Positions 46,545 through 55,673 of a stretch of DNA of 64,000 bases are shown here, in pieces (the stretch's first letter is position 1; every line of letters starts with the position of its first letter). Both the position numbers and the translations under genes were made by a program. The stretch spans positions 992,001 through 1,056,000 of the forward strand of contig NZ_QWEZ01000001.1 in NCBI RefSeq assembly GCF_003864255.1. The letters run 5' to 3'. The notes below the pieces were generated by a model that was given only the letters and a program-made list of their open reading frames with translations, was not told the origin of the DNA and did not search any database. Source of the DNA: Aestuariirhabdus litorea. Its GTDB lineage: Bacteria > Pseudomonadota > Gammaproteobacteria > Pseudomonadales > Aestuariirhabdaceae.

Positions 46545-47306
46545 TCAGTGCGACTGAGCGGTGTCCTTGGGCTTATCGACCAGGCGACCGCCGGCCAGGG
46601 CGCACAAGCGCTCCGAGTCGAGGATGTTGATATCCTTGCCGTTGGCTTCGATCAGGCCGCTGCGCTGAAAACGGGTAAAGACGCGGCTAACGGTTTCTAC
46701 CGCAAGCCCCAGGTAGTTACCCATCTCGTTGCGGGACATCGACAGCCGGAACGCATGGGAGGAGTAACCGCGGCGACGGAAGCGTGCCGACAGGTTGACC
46801 AGGAAGGTGGCGATGCGTTCGTCCGCGTTTTTCTTGCTGAGCAGCAGCATCATCTGCTGGTCGTCACGGATGCGACGGCTCATCAGTAGCATCAGTTGCT
46901 TCTGCAACTGGGGCAGCTTGTCCGACAGCTCGTCAAGCTTCTCGAACGGGATCTCGCACACCATGGTGGTTTCCATGGCCTGGGAGGAGACAGGGTATGT
47001 GTCTCCGTCCATACCGCTCAGGCCCAAAATTTCACTGGGCAACTGGAAACCGGTGATCTGCTCCTCTCCCTCATTGGTTGAGGTATAGGTTTTGAGGGCG
47101 CCGGACCGAACGGCGTAGATGGAGGTAAAAGGGTCTCCCTCAAGAAACAGGTGTTCCCCTTTCTTCAGGGGGCGTCCCCGCTTGATGATGTCATCCAACT
47201 GGTCGATTTCGTCGATGGCCAGGGCAATGGGCAGGCAGAGCGAGCTCAGGCTGCATTCCTTGCAGGCCACGGAATTTACGTGCTTAACGGTGAGTTTTGA
47301 GCTCAT
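46545..47306 (-). CDS. fnr: FNR/Anr-type oxygen-sensing transcriptional regulator
   Basis: A CRP-family regulator of 253 residues. C15, C18, C24 ([10 protein letters not shown]) and C117 (VCEIPFEKL) match the four ligands of the oxygen-labile [4Fe-4S] cluster. The cyclic-nucleotide-fold core is followed by the helix-turn-helix [19 protein letters not shown], in which the E-x-x-S-R pattern contacts TTGAT half-sites. In Pseudomonas the orthologue is Anr, encoded next to hemN as here. The start [12 protein letters not shown] is preferred; a TTG four codons upstream with AGGGGC is an alternative. It should act on the FNR boxes in this window. Confidence 0.95.
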   Translation of the reverse strand: MSSKLTVKHVNSVACKECSLSSLCLPIALAIDEIDQLDDIIKRGRPLKKGEHLFLEGDPFTSIYAVRSGALKTYTSTNEGEEQITGFQLPSEILGLSGMDGDTYPVSSQAMETTMVCEIPFEKLDELSDKLPQLQKQLMLLMSRRIRDDQQMMLLLSKKNADERIATFLVNLSARFRRRGYSSHAFRLSMSRNEMGNYLGLAVETVSRVFTRFQRSGLIEANGKDINILDSERLCALAGGRLVDKPKDTAQSH

Positions 47307-47428
47307 GGATGGCAACAAGCCCCTTCATTGTGTCAGGTTGGCAGTCATTGTAGGGGAAATCAGGCATAAAACAAAACCCTACTGCAGAGACAGGCTGCAG
47401 AAGAGCGGGAGTGGGCGGGAAGGGGGAG

Positions 47429-47459
47429 TGTTCGTACCTCCGCCACAGAGGTACGAACA
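47429..47459 (-). terminator. 12-bp perfect inverted repeat after hemN
   Basis: TGTTCGTACCTC and GAGGTACGAACA, with a 7-nt loop, lie 8 bp beyond the hemN stop. Likely a terminator or mRNA-stabilising stem, although no U-tract follows on the minus strand. Confidence 0.6.
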
Positions 47460-47467
47460 TGAAGGGG

Positions 47468-48853
47468 TTAGATCACCTTGGAGAAGCGCCCCTTATTGCT
47501 CTCCTGTCCCAGATAGTGATCGAACTGCATACAGATATTGCGGATCAGAAGGCGGCCGCGGCCGGTCACTTCGATGCCGTTCTGGTCCAGTGCGACCAGC
47601 CCATCCTCCGCCATCGGCTGCAACTGCTGAAGCTCCTTGGCAAAGTAGTCGGCAAAGTTGATGTTCCAGCGCGCTTCGATGCTTGAGAAGTCGAGCTCAA
47701 AGTGGCAGATCAGCTGTGAGATGACGGCCTGGCGAATAAAATCGTCCTGATTCATCTCTAGGCCACGCTTGATGGCGAACTCACCGTTTTCGATGCGGTT
47801 CATGTACATCTTGATGTCGGCGTGGTTCTGGCTGTAGGCGCCATTGACCTGGCTGATAGAGGAAACCCCCATGCCGACGAGGTCGCAATGGGCGTGGGTG
47901 GTGTAGCCCTGGAAGTTACGGTGCAGGGTGCCCGACTCCTGGGCAATCGCCAGCTCGTCATCGGGACGGGCGAAATGATCCATGCCGATGTAGACATAGC
48001 CCGCCTCGAGCAGCCGCTCGGTGGTGTTTTGCATGATCGCCAGCTTCTCAGCGGACGAGGGCAGGTCTTCGGCATTGATCCGCCGCTGGGGCATAAAGCG
48101 CTCGGGAAGGTGGGCATAGTTAAACACCGACAGCCGGTCGGGAGCGATCTCGATGACCCGCTCCAGTGTCTTCATGAAGCTGGCTTCGGTCTGGAAGGGC
48201 AGGCCGTAGATGAGGTCGATATTGATCGACTGGAACTGCAGGGTACGGGCTGCGTCGATGATCGCCATGGTGGCCTCTTCGGACTGCTCCCGATTGACTG
48301 CTTTCTGCACTTTGCGGTCAAGGTCCTGCACCCCGAGGCTGCAGCGGTTAAAGCCCATCTCGCGCAGGGCATTCATGGTGGACCAGTCAGCCTCACGGGG
48401 GTCGATCTCGATGGAGAAATCCCCCTCGCTCTCATCCACCAGGTTGAAGTGCTGGCGGGTTTTGGCCATCAAAGCCTGCATCTGCTCGATGCTGAGGAAG
48501 GTGGGGGTGCCGCCGCCCCAATGCAGCTGTTCGACGATCTGCTGGTTGCTGAACAGCTCCGCCTGCATCTCGATTTCGCGGTGCAGCAACTCCAGGTAGG
48601 GGATCGCCTTGGTGCGATCCTTGGTGATCACTTTGTTGCAACCGCAGTAGTAGCAAACGTGGGTGCAGAAGGGCAGGTGAAAGTAGAGTGACAGGGGGGT
48701 GTTTTTCTCGACACTCTTGGCCGCCGCGGCACGGTATTCGTTAATGCTGAACAGTTCGTGGAACTGGACGGCCGTGGGGTATGAGGTGTAACGGGGACCG
48801 GCGCCTTCGTAGCGCTTGATCAGGTCAAGGTCCCAAACCAGCTTGTTGCTCAT
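47468..48853 (-). CDS. hemN: Oxygen-independent coproporphyrinogen III oxidase HemN
   Basis: A 461-residue radical-SAM enzyme making protoporphyrinogen IX without oxygen. The cluster-binding motif is CTHVCYYCGCNK; the N-terminal GAGPRYTSYPTAVQF and GGGTPTFLSIEQMQALM are typical of true HemN, which separates it from HemW-like proteins. The ATG giving MSNKLVWDLDLIKRY is chosen; an upstream in-frame start adds ten residues. An FNR box and -10-like hexamer lie about 75-115 bp before the start, fitting the known Anr/FNR activation of hemN. Confidence 0.96.
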   Translation of the reverse strand: MSNKLVWDLDLIKRYEGAGPRYTSYPTAVQFHELFSINEYRAAAAKSVEKNTPLSLYFHLPFCTHVCYYCGCNKVITKDRTKAIPYLELLHREIEMQAELFSNQQIVEQLHWGGGTPTFLSIEQMQALMAKTRQHFNLVDESEGDFSIEIDPREADWSTMNALREMGFNRCSLGVQDLDRKVQKAVNREQSEEATMAIIDAARTLQFQSINIDLIYGLPFQTEASFMKTLERVIEIAPDRLSVFNYAHLPERFMPQRRINAEDLPSSAEKLAIMQNTTERLLEAGYVYIGMDHFARPDDELAIAQESGTLHRNFQGYTTHAHCDLVGMGVSSISQVNGAYSQNHADIKMYMNRIENGEFAIKRGLEMNQDDFIRQAVISQLICHFELDFSSIEARWNINFADYFAKELQQLQPMAEDGLVALDQNGIEVTGRGRLLIRNICMQFDHYLGQESNKGRFSKVI

Positions 48854-48926
48854 TGAATATCCACTTTCAGTCGTTAGTGTCACAGGGTCTACGACGAGCC
48901 ATATCGCCGCTTTGGATCAGACGTAA

Positions 48927-48968
48927 AGTCTAATCAGGGGTTCCGTCGAATGCGTTGACTCTCATCAA
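48927..48968 (-). promoter_or_regulatory. FNR-box promoter for hemN
   Basis: TTGAC-TCTC-ATCAA (48955-48968) matches the FNR consensus at nine of ten fixed positions. On the minus strand it is followed after 22 nt by TAGACT (48927-48932), placing the box centre near -41.5 as in class II FNR promoters. It overlaps the last codons of the TauE-like gene. Confidence 0.8.
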
Positions 48969-49672
48969 GTGCCGGCGGCCAGAGGCTGAAACAGCTGCAT
49001 CAACCACTGTTGATGGCCCCCCGGAAGGGTCCATAACCCGAATAGTATCACCAGCATACCAGCCAGTCCCCGCGTTGTCCGGTTCCGCATCACATCGCCG
49101 AGGCGCGAGGAGAGGATTCCCGCGCCCAGCATCAGGGGCAGGGTTCCGCTGCCAAAGGCCAGCATCAACTGGGCGGCATCGAGGGCACTGCCCTGGGTCG
49201 CGGCCCAGATCAGGGTACTGTAGACCAGGCCGCAGGGTAACCACCCCCACAGCAGGCCGAGCAGCAGGGCGGGCCCTGCGCTCTGCACCGGCAGCAGGCG
49301 GCTGGCATAGGGTTGCAGGGGTTTCCACAGCAGGGCTCCTGCGCGCTCAACCATCACCAGTCCCCGCCACCAGTTGGCGAGGTAGAGCCCCATGGCAATC
49401 AACATCACCCCGGCCAGGGTACGCATGCCGGTCACCACCAGGCTGCCCTGTTGCTGCAGTGCCCAGCCGAGGCTTCCCATCAGGGCGCCGGCCAGGCTGT
49501 AACTGAGGATACGGCCGAGGTTGTAGCTGAGCAGGAGGGGCAGCAGTCGGCCCTTGCCCGGTGCCATTCCCGAGCTGAGGGCGGCCATGATCCCGCCACA
49601 CATCCCAACGCAGTGGGCGCCGCCAAACAGTCCCAGGGTAAAAGCCGTTAACAGCAGGTAGAGGTCAGTCAC
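48965..49672 (-). CDS. TauE/SafE-like permease of the cbb3 cluster
   Basis: A 235-residue membrane protein with about six or seven helices. GLFGGAHCVGMCGGIMAALSS near the N-terminus is the signature of the SafE-like proteins often found downstream of ccoS, where they are thought to help copper delivery or oxidase assembly. LLWGWLPCGLVYSTLIWAA is the repeated second motif. The GTG start at 49672 overlaps ccoS by 8 bp, indicating coupled translation; a longer frame upstream is Ser/Pro/Arg-rich and reads through ccoS. The exact role is inferred from genomic context. Confidence 0.88.
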   Translation of the reverse strand: MTDLYLLLTAFTLGLFGGAHCVGMCGGIMAALSSGMAPGKGRLLPLLLSYNLGRILSYSLAGALMGSLGWALQQQGSLVVTGMRTLAGVMLIAMGLYLANWWRGLVMVERAGALLWKPLQPYASRLLPVQSAGPALLLGLLWGWLPCGLVYSTLIWAATQGSALDAAQLMLAFGSGTLPLMLGAGILSSRLGDVMRNRTTRGLAGMLVILFGLWTLPGGHQQWLMQLFQPLAAGT

Positions 49673-49898
49673 CGTGCTTGGGGCTCTCTGTGGTGGGATT
49701 CTCTGACGTAGGGTTCTTTTGCTCCTGGGACTGGTCGCCGCTGGATGGCTTTTGCGGGAGTTCCTCGTCGAAGAGGATGCTGTGGGCGGGCCCTTCAAGG
49801 TCGTCGAACTGCCCGTTGTCTACGGCCCAGAAAAAGATCCATACGCCGAGGGCAACAAACAGCAGGGCGATCGGGATCAGCAGGTAGATCGATTCCAC
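49665..49898 (-). CDS. ccoS: cbb3 oxidase assembly protein CcoS
   Basis: A 77-residue single-span membrane protein: SIYLLIPIALLFVALGVWIF, then FWAVDNGQFDDLEGPAHSIL, which is the CcoS signature, then a long hydrophilic Ser/Pro/Glu tail. CcoS is needed for cofactor insertion into the cbb3 oxidase. It sits between ccoI and the TauE-like gene in the usual order. Confidence 0.93.
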   Translation of the reverse strand: MESIYLLIPIALLFVALGVWIFFWAVDNGQFDDLEGPAHSILFDEELPQKPSSGDQSQEQKNPTSENPTTESPKHGD

Positions 49899-49910
49899 GG
49901 GGGGACTCCC

Positions 49911-52322
49911 TTAACGATTGGATGGGATGGCTCGCCCCAGGCGCAGGGCGTTACCCACCACCACCAGTGAGCTGGTCGCCATGCCGATGGCTGCCATCCA
50001 GGGGGCAAGCAGGCCGCTGGCCGCCAGCGGCAGGGCTAACAGATTATACCCCAGTGCCCAGGCGATGTTCTGGCGAATGATGGCGCGGGTTTTCGCTGCA
50101 ATATGCAGGGCATCGGTAAGCTGGTTGAGGTCGCCGGACATCAGCACCATGTCGGCATTGGTCTTGGCCAGGTCGGAGGCTCCCCCCATGGCAATTGAGA
50201 TATCGGCGGCCGCCAGCACCGGTACGTCATTGATACCGTCGCCTACCATCAATACACGGGCACCCGCTTTTTGCAGTGCCTGTAGGTGGTCGAGCTTGAT
50301 ATCCGGGGTTGCAGCCGCCAGGGAAAGGTCGGTGTTAAGCTGGCTGGCCATCGCATCCACCACCGGCGCGGCGTCTCCGCTGACCAGCTCTACCCGGTAG
50401 CCCTGCTGTTGCAGGCGGGCGACGGTGTCAGCCGCTTCGGGGCGCAGCTGGTCGTTGAGACGAAACCAGCACAGGGGAGCTTCGTTATGGGCCAGTAGCA
50501 GCCACTGTCCCTCCGCCTTTGGGGTTGCAAGGGGGGCGCCGGGCAGGGCAAAGCCGGGTTTGCCCAGGCGGTAGCGCTGGCCGTTGATGACGCCCTCGAC
50601 CCCCTCTCCGGTAAGATGCCGCAGCTGCTCCGCTGCCGGGAGCTCGGGACGCTGAAACACCCGCGCGATGGGATGTTCCGACTGTGCCTCCAGGCGCGCG
50701 GCCAGGGCCAGGCACTGTTCGGGATCCCGCTCTCCCAGCAGGACGACCTCCTCCAGAGTCAGTTTGCCCCGGGTCAGGGTGCCGGTTTTGTCGAACAGGA
50801 TGTGGGTAATGCTGTTCAGGGACTCCAGCACATGGCCACGGGTGACCAGCAGCCCACGGCCGTGGAGAAACCCGGTAGCGGCTGTCAGGGCGGTGGGGGT
50901 TGCCAGCGAGAGGGCACAGGGACAGGTCACCACCAGAACCGACAGGGTGATCCAGAATGCATCGCTGGGGGCGTGTTGGTACCAGAAGCCAAACACCAGG
51001 GCGGCCGTCACCAGTACTGCCGCCACAAACCAGCTGGCGACCCGGTCGGCGATACGGGCGGCCCTGGGTTTCTCCTGCTGAGCCCGGTCGAGCAGGCGCA
51101 CAATGGCGGACAGGCGGGTCTCGGTACCAATGTTGCTGACCTCGATCAGCAGGCTGTTCTCGGCATTGGCGCTACCGGCGATGACCCGGTCTCCAGCCTC
51201 CTTGCGGATCGGCATATACTCGCCGGTTAGCGCCGACTCATCGACACTGCTGCACCCCTCCAGCACAAGACCATCGGCGGGAATGTTCTGGCCCGGTCCC
51301 ACCCGAACCCGATCACCCACCTCCAGTTCGCCGATGGCAATGCGTTCCTCGCTACCGTCGCTCACCCGCACCGCGCTGGCCGGAAGCAGGCTGAGCAGGG
51401 CGTTGCCGCTGCGGTTGGTGCGGTGGCGCGCGCGCATCTCCAGGAAACGACCCAGCAGCAGCAGGAAGGTAAACATACAGACCGAGTCGAAGTAGACCTC
51501 CCCGCCGCCGAACAGCATGGCCCAGCTGCTGGCCAGGTAAGCGCCGCCAATGGCGATCGAGACCGGCACATCCATGCTCAGGTGGCGGGTCTTCATGTCG
51601 CGCCAGGTGGCCTCAAAAAAGGGGCGGGCAGCGTAGAGCACCACCGGGGTGGCAACGACGAAACTGACCCAGCGCAAAAAGTCTCGGTGCACCGTCTCCA
51701 TCCCCTGCATAGCGCCGGCATAGAGGGCAATGGCGTACATCATCACCTGCATCATGCCGATGCCGCTGACCGCGAGGCGACGAATGGCAAGCCGGTTTTC
51801 GCGACGTACGATGGTGTCCTGCTGGTTCGGCAGGTAGGGGTGGGGGCGGTAACCAATGCTGGCGATCCGCTCCAGGAGCTGGCTCAGTTTTAGTTGGTCG
51901 GGATGCCAGCGTATGTTGGCCTGGTGGGTACTGAGATTGACCGATGCCGACTCCACCGCATCGAACTGTTTCAGCTGCTGTTCCAGCAGCCACACACAGG
52001 CCGCGCAGGTAATCCCCTCAATGATGAGTGTCGCCTGCAGGGTGCCATCGGCGTGGTGGTGCACAAAGCCCCTTTGCAATGAGGGTTGATCGTAGAGTTG
52101 CAGCTCTTCGCGGTAGCTGTCGGCGACCGGCTCGGGGGTGACTGCCAGCTTGGAGCGGTAGCGGTAGTAGTTGCCCAGCCCCCCCTGGTCAATCGCCTCA
52201 GCCACGACTTTGCAGCCGATGCAGCACATCGGCTTGATCTCGCCCGCCAGAGTGGCCTCGAAGCGGGGGCCACTGCGGATAGCCTCGCCGCAGTGGTAAC
52301 AGTGAGTTGTGCCCTCGGCCAT
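49911..52322 (-). CDS. ccoI: Copper-translocating P1B-type ATPase CcoI
   Basis: An 803-residue copper exporter that supplies the CuB site of cbb3 oxidase. The N-terminal Cys pairs (CYHCGEAI, CCIGCKVV) and a heavy-metal domain (GITCAACVWLLEQ) precede eight membrane segments. The core motifs are the transmembrane VTCPCALSLATPTAL, the phosphorylation site FDKTGTLTRG and GDGINDVPVLAAADISIAMG. The start MAEGTTHCYHCG is chosen at the ATG at 52322; an in-frame TTG lies two codons upstream. FixI/CcoI in position between ccoH and ccoS. Confidence 0.96.
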   Translation of the reverse strand: MAEGTTHCYHCGEAIRSGPRFEATLAGEIKPMCCIGCKVVAEAIDQGGLGNYYRYRSKLAVTPEPVADSYREELQLYDQPSLQRGFVHHHADGTLQATLIIEGITCAACVWLLEQQLKQFDAVESASVNLSTHQANIRWHPDQLKLSQLLERIASIGYRPHPYLPNQQDTIVRRENRLAIRRLAVSGIGMMQVMMYAIALYAGAMQGMETVHRDFLRWVSFVVATPVVLYAARPFFEATWRDMKTRHLSMDVPVSIAIGGAYLASSWAMLFGGGEVYFDSVCMFTFLLLLGRFLEMRARHRTNRSGNALLSLLPASAVRVSDGSEERIAIGELEVGDRVRVGPGQNIPADGLVLEGCSSVDESALTGEYMPIRKEAGDRVIAGSANAENSLLIEVSNIGTETRLSAIVRLLDRAQQEKPRAARIADRVASWFVAAVLVTAALVFGFWYQHAPSDAFWITLSVLVVTCPCALSLATPTALTAATGFLHGRGLLVTRGHVLESLNSITHILFDKTGTLTRGKLTLEEVVLLGERDPEQCLALAARLEAQSEHPIARVFQRPELPAAEQLRHLTGEGVEGVINGQRYRLGKPGFALPGAPLATPKAEGQWLLLAHNEAPLCWFRLNDQLRPEAADTVARLQQQGYRVELVSGDAAPVVDAMASQLNTDLSLAAATPDIKLDHLQALQKAGARVLMVGDGINDVPVLAAADISIAMGGASDLAKTNADMVLMSGDLNQLTDALHIAAKTRAIIRQNIAWALGYNLLALPLAASGLLAPWMAAIGMATSSLVVVGNALRLGRAIPSNR

Positions 52323-52396
52323 GGTCAAAAGGCACCTTTATGCATAAGGGTTAAACATGATCGAGCCACCTGCGATCGACGCTGGCGCCACCTGCC

Positions 52397-52951
52397 TCAG
52401 GAGCCCGCGTGGCCCATGATAAAGCGGCTGCCCGCTTCGATCTGCTGTTGGGACTCGATCAGCCACCCCTCTTCGGAGGGCTTAAAGGAGTCCTGCGCCT
52501 CAATGGTCTCAAGGTGGAGGTAACGACGCCCGCTGATCTGGCTCTCAAGCTGGCCGATATAGCGGCCGGGCGCGATCTGCTTCATATCCAGGATCTGGTC
52601 CTGACTGGCCAGGGTGGGGGAGAGGAAGCTCAGGCGCAGGGTCTCAGGCATCTGCTGCTCCCGGCTGCTCAGTTGCAGTGCCACCTCGCCGGTGAGCTCG
52701 TCGATGCTGATCGCGGCGGCGACCTCCAGCTCCTCGGCGCGCAGGTTGCGGGCCAGTACTTCGTTGATCGCTTTGCCATCGCGATAGTACTCATCCTTCA
52801 CCAGGCTGTCCTGGTGGGTGAATGCCACGATGACCATGGTGGTGCCCAGGCAGATGGAGGCCAGCGGGATACCAAATACGAACCAGAACCAGCCCTGGCG
52901 ATACCAGGGGGCAACGGTTTCATCGGTGGGGTGTGGGATCGTCTTGCTCAT
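52397..52951 (-). CDS. ccoH: FixH/CcoH family assembly protein
   Basis: A 184-residue protein with one N-terminal membrane span (WFWFVFGIPLASICLGTTMV), followed by the FixH hallmark KDEYYRDGKAINEVLARN and a periplasmic beta domain (PGRYIGQLESQISGRRYLHL). FixH/CcoH proteins assist assembly of the cbb3 oxidase. It lies between ccoG and ccoI in the usual order. Confidence 0.92.
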   Translation of the reverse strand: MSKTIPHPTDETVAPWYRQGWFWFVFGIPLASICLGTTMVIVAFTHQDSLVKDEYYRDGKAINEVLARNLRAEELEVAAAISIDELTGEVALQLSSREQQMPETLRLSFLSPTLASQDQILDMKQIAPGRYIGQLESQISGRRYLHLETIEAQDSFKPSEEGWLIESQQQIEAGSRFIMGHAGS

Positions 52952-53018
52952 TGGGTACGGCTCGTTAGGGGTAGCCCTGGGGAAGGGCTACCGGTTTGTA
53001 GTGGGGTGGGCTGGAGGC

Positions 53019-54437
53019 TCACAGCTGGGTAGGGCCGATAAAGCGGCTCTCCTGAATGCCTCCGACCCTTTCATCATCGACGGAGCGCACCTCAAACTGG
53101 ATATTGGTGGTGCGGGTTTTGATCTGCCGGGGATCGGCCTGCAGGCGAACGGGAACCGAGGCGACATCACCGGAATGGACCAGCACGACCTCCTCACCCT
53201 CATAACTGAGCCCCTCAAGGCCGCTGGCGGTGATCTGGAAGTGGTGATCCCGGCCATCCATGTTGGCGATCTTCAGGGTGTAGACGTTCTCGATCATACC
53301 CTGGTTGGTTTCGCTGAAGAGGCTGTTGCGGTCACGCAGCACCTCCATCGACAGCGGAATCCGGGTATTGAGGGTGTAGACCACCATGCCGATCATGATC
53401 AGCAGCACCGCCAGGTAGCCGAGCAGGCGGGGGCGAAGGATCTTGGTTTTGCCCCCCTCGAGATTGTGCTCAGTGGTGTAGCTGATCAGGCCCCGGGGGT
53501 AACCCATCTTATCCATAATCTCGTCGCAGCCATCGATACAGGCGGCGCAGCCGATGCACTCGTATTGCAGTCCGTCACGAATGTCGATACCCACCGGGCA
53601 TACGTGGACACAGACCTTACAGTCGATACAGTCGCCCAGCCCTTCGGCCTTGTAATCGGCCTCTTTGCGGCGGGGGCCTCGGGTTTCACCCCGGGCGGGA
53701 TCGTAGGAGACGATCAGGGTGTCCTGGTCAAACATCACCGACTGGAAGCGGGCGTAGGGGCACATGTAGATGCACACCTGCTCGCGCAGGAAGCCGGCAT
53801 TGACGTAGGTACAAACCGTGAAGAACAGAATCCAGAAGGTCGCCCAGGCGCCGACCTCAAGGCTCAGCAGGTTGGGCACCAGTTCGCGAATCGGGGTGAA
53901 ATAACCGACAAAGGTGACCCCGGTGGCGAAAGCGATGAACAACCAGATGGCGTGCTTGGCACTTTTGCGTAGCAGTTTGCCGGCGCTCACCGGCTCCTGG
54001 TCGAGCTTGATGCGGCGGTTGCGCTCGCCTTCAGTGACCCGCTCGGCCCACATGTAGATCCAGGTGTAGACGCTTTGGGGGCAGGTGTAGCCACACCAGA
54101 TACGGCCGGCCAGCACCGTGATAAAGAAGAGGCCAAAGGCGCAAATAATCAGCAGCCAGGAGAGCAGCATAAAGTCCTGGGGCCAGAAGGTAGTGCCGAA
54201 CAGGTGAAACTTGCGGGCGGGCAGGTCCCACAGAATAATCTGCTGTCCCTCCCAGTTGACCCAGGCGAAGCCAAAATAGAGCAGAAACAGGAACCAGCCA
54301 CCGGCAAGGCGCAGGTTACGGTAAATCCCTTTGAATGAGCGTGTGTAGATCTGCTCCCTTTTTTGGTAAAGATCCACTACCTCAATGGTTTCGACGGGAT
54401 TATTACCAGGTTCCTTGGGGTCTACAGGTGTGTTCAT
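53019..54437 (-). CDS. ccoG: Cytochrome oxidase accessory protein CcoG (RdxA/FixG)
   Basis: A 472-residue membrane ferredoxin-like protein. About five transmembrane segments (LFLLYFGFAWVNW, RIWCGYTCPQSVYTWIYMWA) precede two cysteine clusters, CIDCKVCVHVCPVGIDI and CIGCAACIDGCDEIM, that bind [4Fe-4S] centres. A C-terminal periplasmic domain follows (ITASGLEGLSYEGEEVVLVHSGD). CcoG reduces copper for delivery to the oxidase. Upstream, toward ccoP, lies a region with a terminator and a long inverted repeat. Confidence 0.95.
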   Translation of the reverse strand: MNTPVDPKEPGNNPVETIEVVDLYQKREQIYTRSFKGIYRNLRLAGGWFLFLLYFGFAWVNWEGQQIILWDLPARKFHLFGTTFWPQDFMLLSWLLIICAFGLFFITVLAGRIWCGYTCPQSVYTWIYMWAERVTEGERNRRIKLDQEPVSAGKLLRKSAKHAIWLFIAFATGVTFVGYFTPIRELVPNLLSLEVGAWATFWILFFTVCTYVNAGFLREQVCIYMCPYARFQSVMFDQDTLIVSYDPARGETRGPRRKEADYKAEGLGDCIDCKVCVHVCPVGIDIRDGLQYECIGCAACIDGCDEIMDKMGYPRGLISYTTEHNLEGGKTKILRPRLLGYLAVLLIMIGMVVYTLNTRIPLSMEVLRDRNSLFSETNQGMIENVYTLKIANMDGRDHHFQITASGLEGLSYEGEEVVLVHSGDVASVPVRLQADPRQIKTRTTNIQFEVRSVDDERVGGIQESRFIGPTQL

Positions 54438-54503
54438 CAGAACTCCAGACGATAAGGATCAATCGGTCAACGCCCGAAGGGGCCTTCGAGCGAGGAGAGT
54501 GTA

Positions 54504-54582
54504 CGGTTTTCCATAGCGTTGTGCATGCTCATTACGCCATTATCGATCCCGGGGTGACGGATAACAACGCTATGGAAAACCG
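54504..54582. repeat. 19-bp perfect inverted repeat between ccoP and ccoG
   Basis: CGGTTTTCCATAGCGTTGT (54504-54522) and its exact complement ACAACGCTATGGAAAACCG (54564-54582) flank a 41-nt loop. The element occupies most of the ccoP-ccoG gap. On the minus strand it follows the ccoP terminator stem, sharing two bases with it, so the two hairpins compete slightly. Confidence 0.85.
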
Positions 54583-54603
54583 GCTGCCCGTGAAGGGCAG
54601 CCG
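54575..54603 (-). terminator. Terminator after ccoP
   Basis: A perfect 9-bp stem CGGCTGCCC/GGGCAGCCG with a 5-nt loop, followed on the minus strand by GTTTTCC, 8 bp after the ccoP stop. It may partly separate ccoNOQP from ccoGHIS. Confidence 0.65.
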
Positions 54604-54610
54604 AAAGGGT

Positions 54611-55495
54611 TTACTTATTCGACAGGCTGTAGACGTAGGCCGTTACCAGGTGGACCTTGTCCTCGCCCAGAATATCGTTCCAGGCAGGCATTACACCGTT
54701 ACGGCCGTTACGGATGGTGTAGGCAACACGGGCCGCTGAAGAGCCATAAAGCCAGTTGTTATCCGCCAGGTTGGGGGCGCCCAGGGCCTGGTTGCCCTCG
54801 CCGTTCGCACCGTGGCAAGCCGCACAGGTGGCGTCGAAGATCTTCTTGCCAGAGGCCAGCTGGGTCGCATCCGCTGTCTGCTCAATGCCGCTCAGGGCGC
54901 GCACATAGGCGGTGACATCGGTAACCCCTTTGTCGCCAATGACAGCACCCCAGGCGGGCATCTGCCCTTTACGACCGTTGGCGACAGAGGCCTTGATCGC
55001 AGCGGCAGTACCGCCGTAGAGCCAGGTGCCGTCGGTCAGGTTGGGGAAGCCGAAGGCGCCGCGGGCATCGGAGCCGTGGCACAGGGCACAGTTATTGGCG
55101 AAGATACGCTGTCCCATCTGTACCGCCTGCTCATCCTTGGCGACCTCTTCGATCGGCATGGCGCTGAACTTGGCGTAGATAGGGCCGTACAGTTGCTCCG
55201 CCTCTTGCATCTCCTCCTCATACTGACCGACCTGGGTCCAGCCGCCAATACCGGGGAAGCTGCCCATGCCGGGGTAGTAGATCAAGTAGCCAGCGCCGAA
55301 CAGCAGGGTGGCAACAAACATCTGGAACCACCAGCCGGGCAGGGGGTTGTCATACTCTTCGATGCCATCGTAGCTGTGACCGGTAGTCTTTCCACTACCC
55401 AGAGTCGAGGTACGGTTGGCAAACAGGACCCAGGTGACCAACGCGATGCACGCGGTGGTCAGCAGGATGATCCACCAACTCCAGAAACTAGTCAT
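54611..55495 (-). CDS. ccoP: cbb3 cytochrome c oxidase subunit CcoP
   Basis: A 294-residue dihaem c-type subunit of cbb3 oxidase. Two N-terminal membrane segments (FWSWWIILLTTACIALVTWV and the following LFGAGYLIYYPGMG) anchor a periplasmic domain with two haem c sites, CALCHGSDARG near 137 and CAACHGANGEG near 222. It passes electrons from cytochrome c to CcoO/CcoN. Its start overlaps the ccoQ stop (ATGA). Haem attachment requires the Ccm system, part of which is at the left edge of the window. Confidence 0.96.
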   Translation of the reverse strand: MTSFWSWWIILLTTACIALVTWVLFANRTSTLGSGKTTGHSYDGIEEYDNPLPGWWFQMFVATLLFGAGYLIYYPGMGSFPGIGGWTQVGQYEEEMQEAEQLYGPIYAKFSAMPIEEVAKDEQAVQMGQRIFANNCALCHGSDARGAFGFPNLTDGTWLYGGTAAAIKASVANGRKGQMPAWGAVIGDKGVTDVTAYVRALSGIEQTADATQLASGKKIFDATCAACHGANGEGNQALGAPNLADNNWLYGSSAARVAYTIRNGRNGVMPAWNDILGEDKVHLVTAYVYSLSNK

Positions 55496-55668
55496 GATTT
55501 CTTCTCCTGATCAGAGTTATCCAGTGCGTCTGGATCGTCTTCGAAGGGCAGGTTAGCCGCCTCATCAAAGTCCTTTTTCTTGCCGGAACTGTAGGCCCAG
55601 AGGACAACGCCAATGAACGCAACCAGCGCGAAAACAGTAGCCAGACCACGTAATGTATTGATATCCAC
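55492..55668 (-). CDS. ccoQ: cbb3 oxidase subunit CcoQ
   Basis: A 58-residue single-span protein read directly from the sequence. It starts VDINTLRGLATVFALVAFIG at a GTG codon, continues VVLWAYSSGKKKDFDEAANL and ends DDPDALDNSDQEKKS. This is the CcoQ/FixQ pattern: a membrane helix followed by an acidic/basic tail. It stabilises the oxidase complex. The stop overlaps the ccoP ATG (ATGA), and ccoO ends 5 bp before, so translation is probably coupled. Confidence 0.92.
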   Translation of the reverse strand: MDINTLRGLATVFALVAFIGVVLWAYSSGKKKDFDEAANLPFEDDPDALDNSDQEKKS

Positions 55669-55673
55669 AATGT

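Noticed and set aside
54504-54582. Considered an integron attC site because of the long imperfect-looking stem
   Set aside because: The arms are perfectly paired and the GTTRRRY/RYYYAAC core sites are absent.
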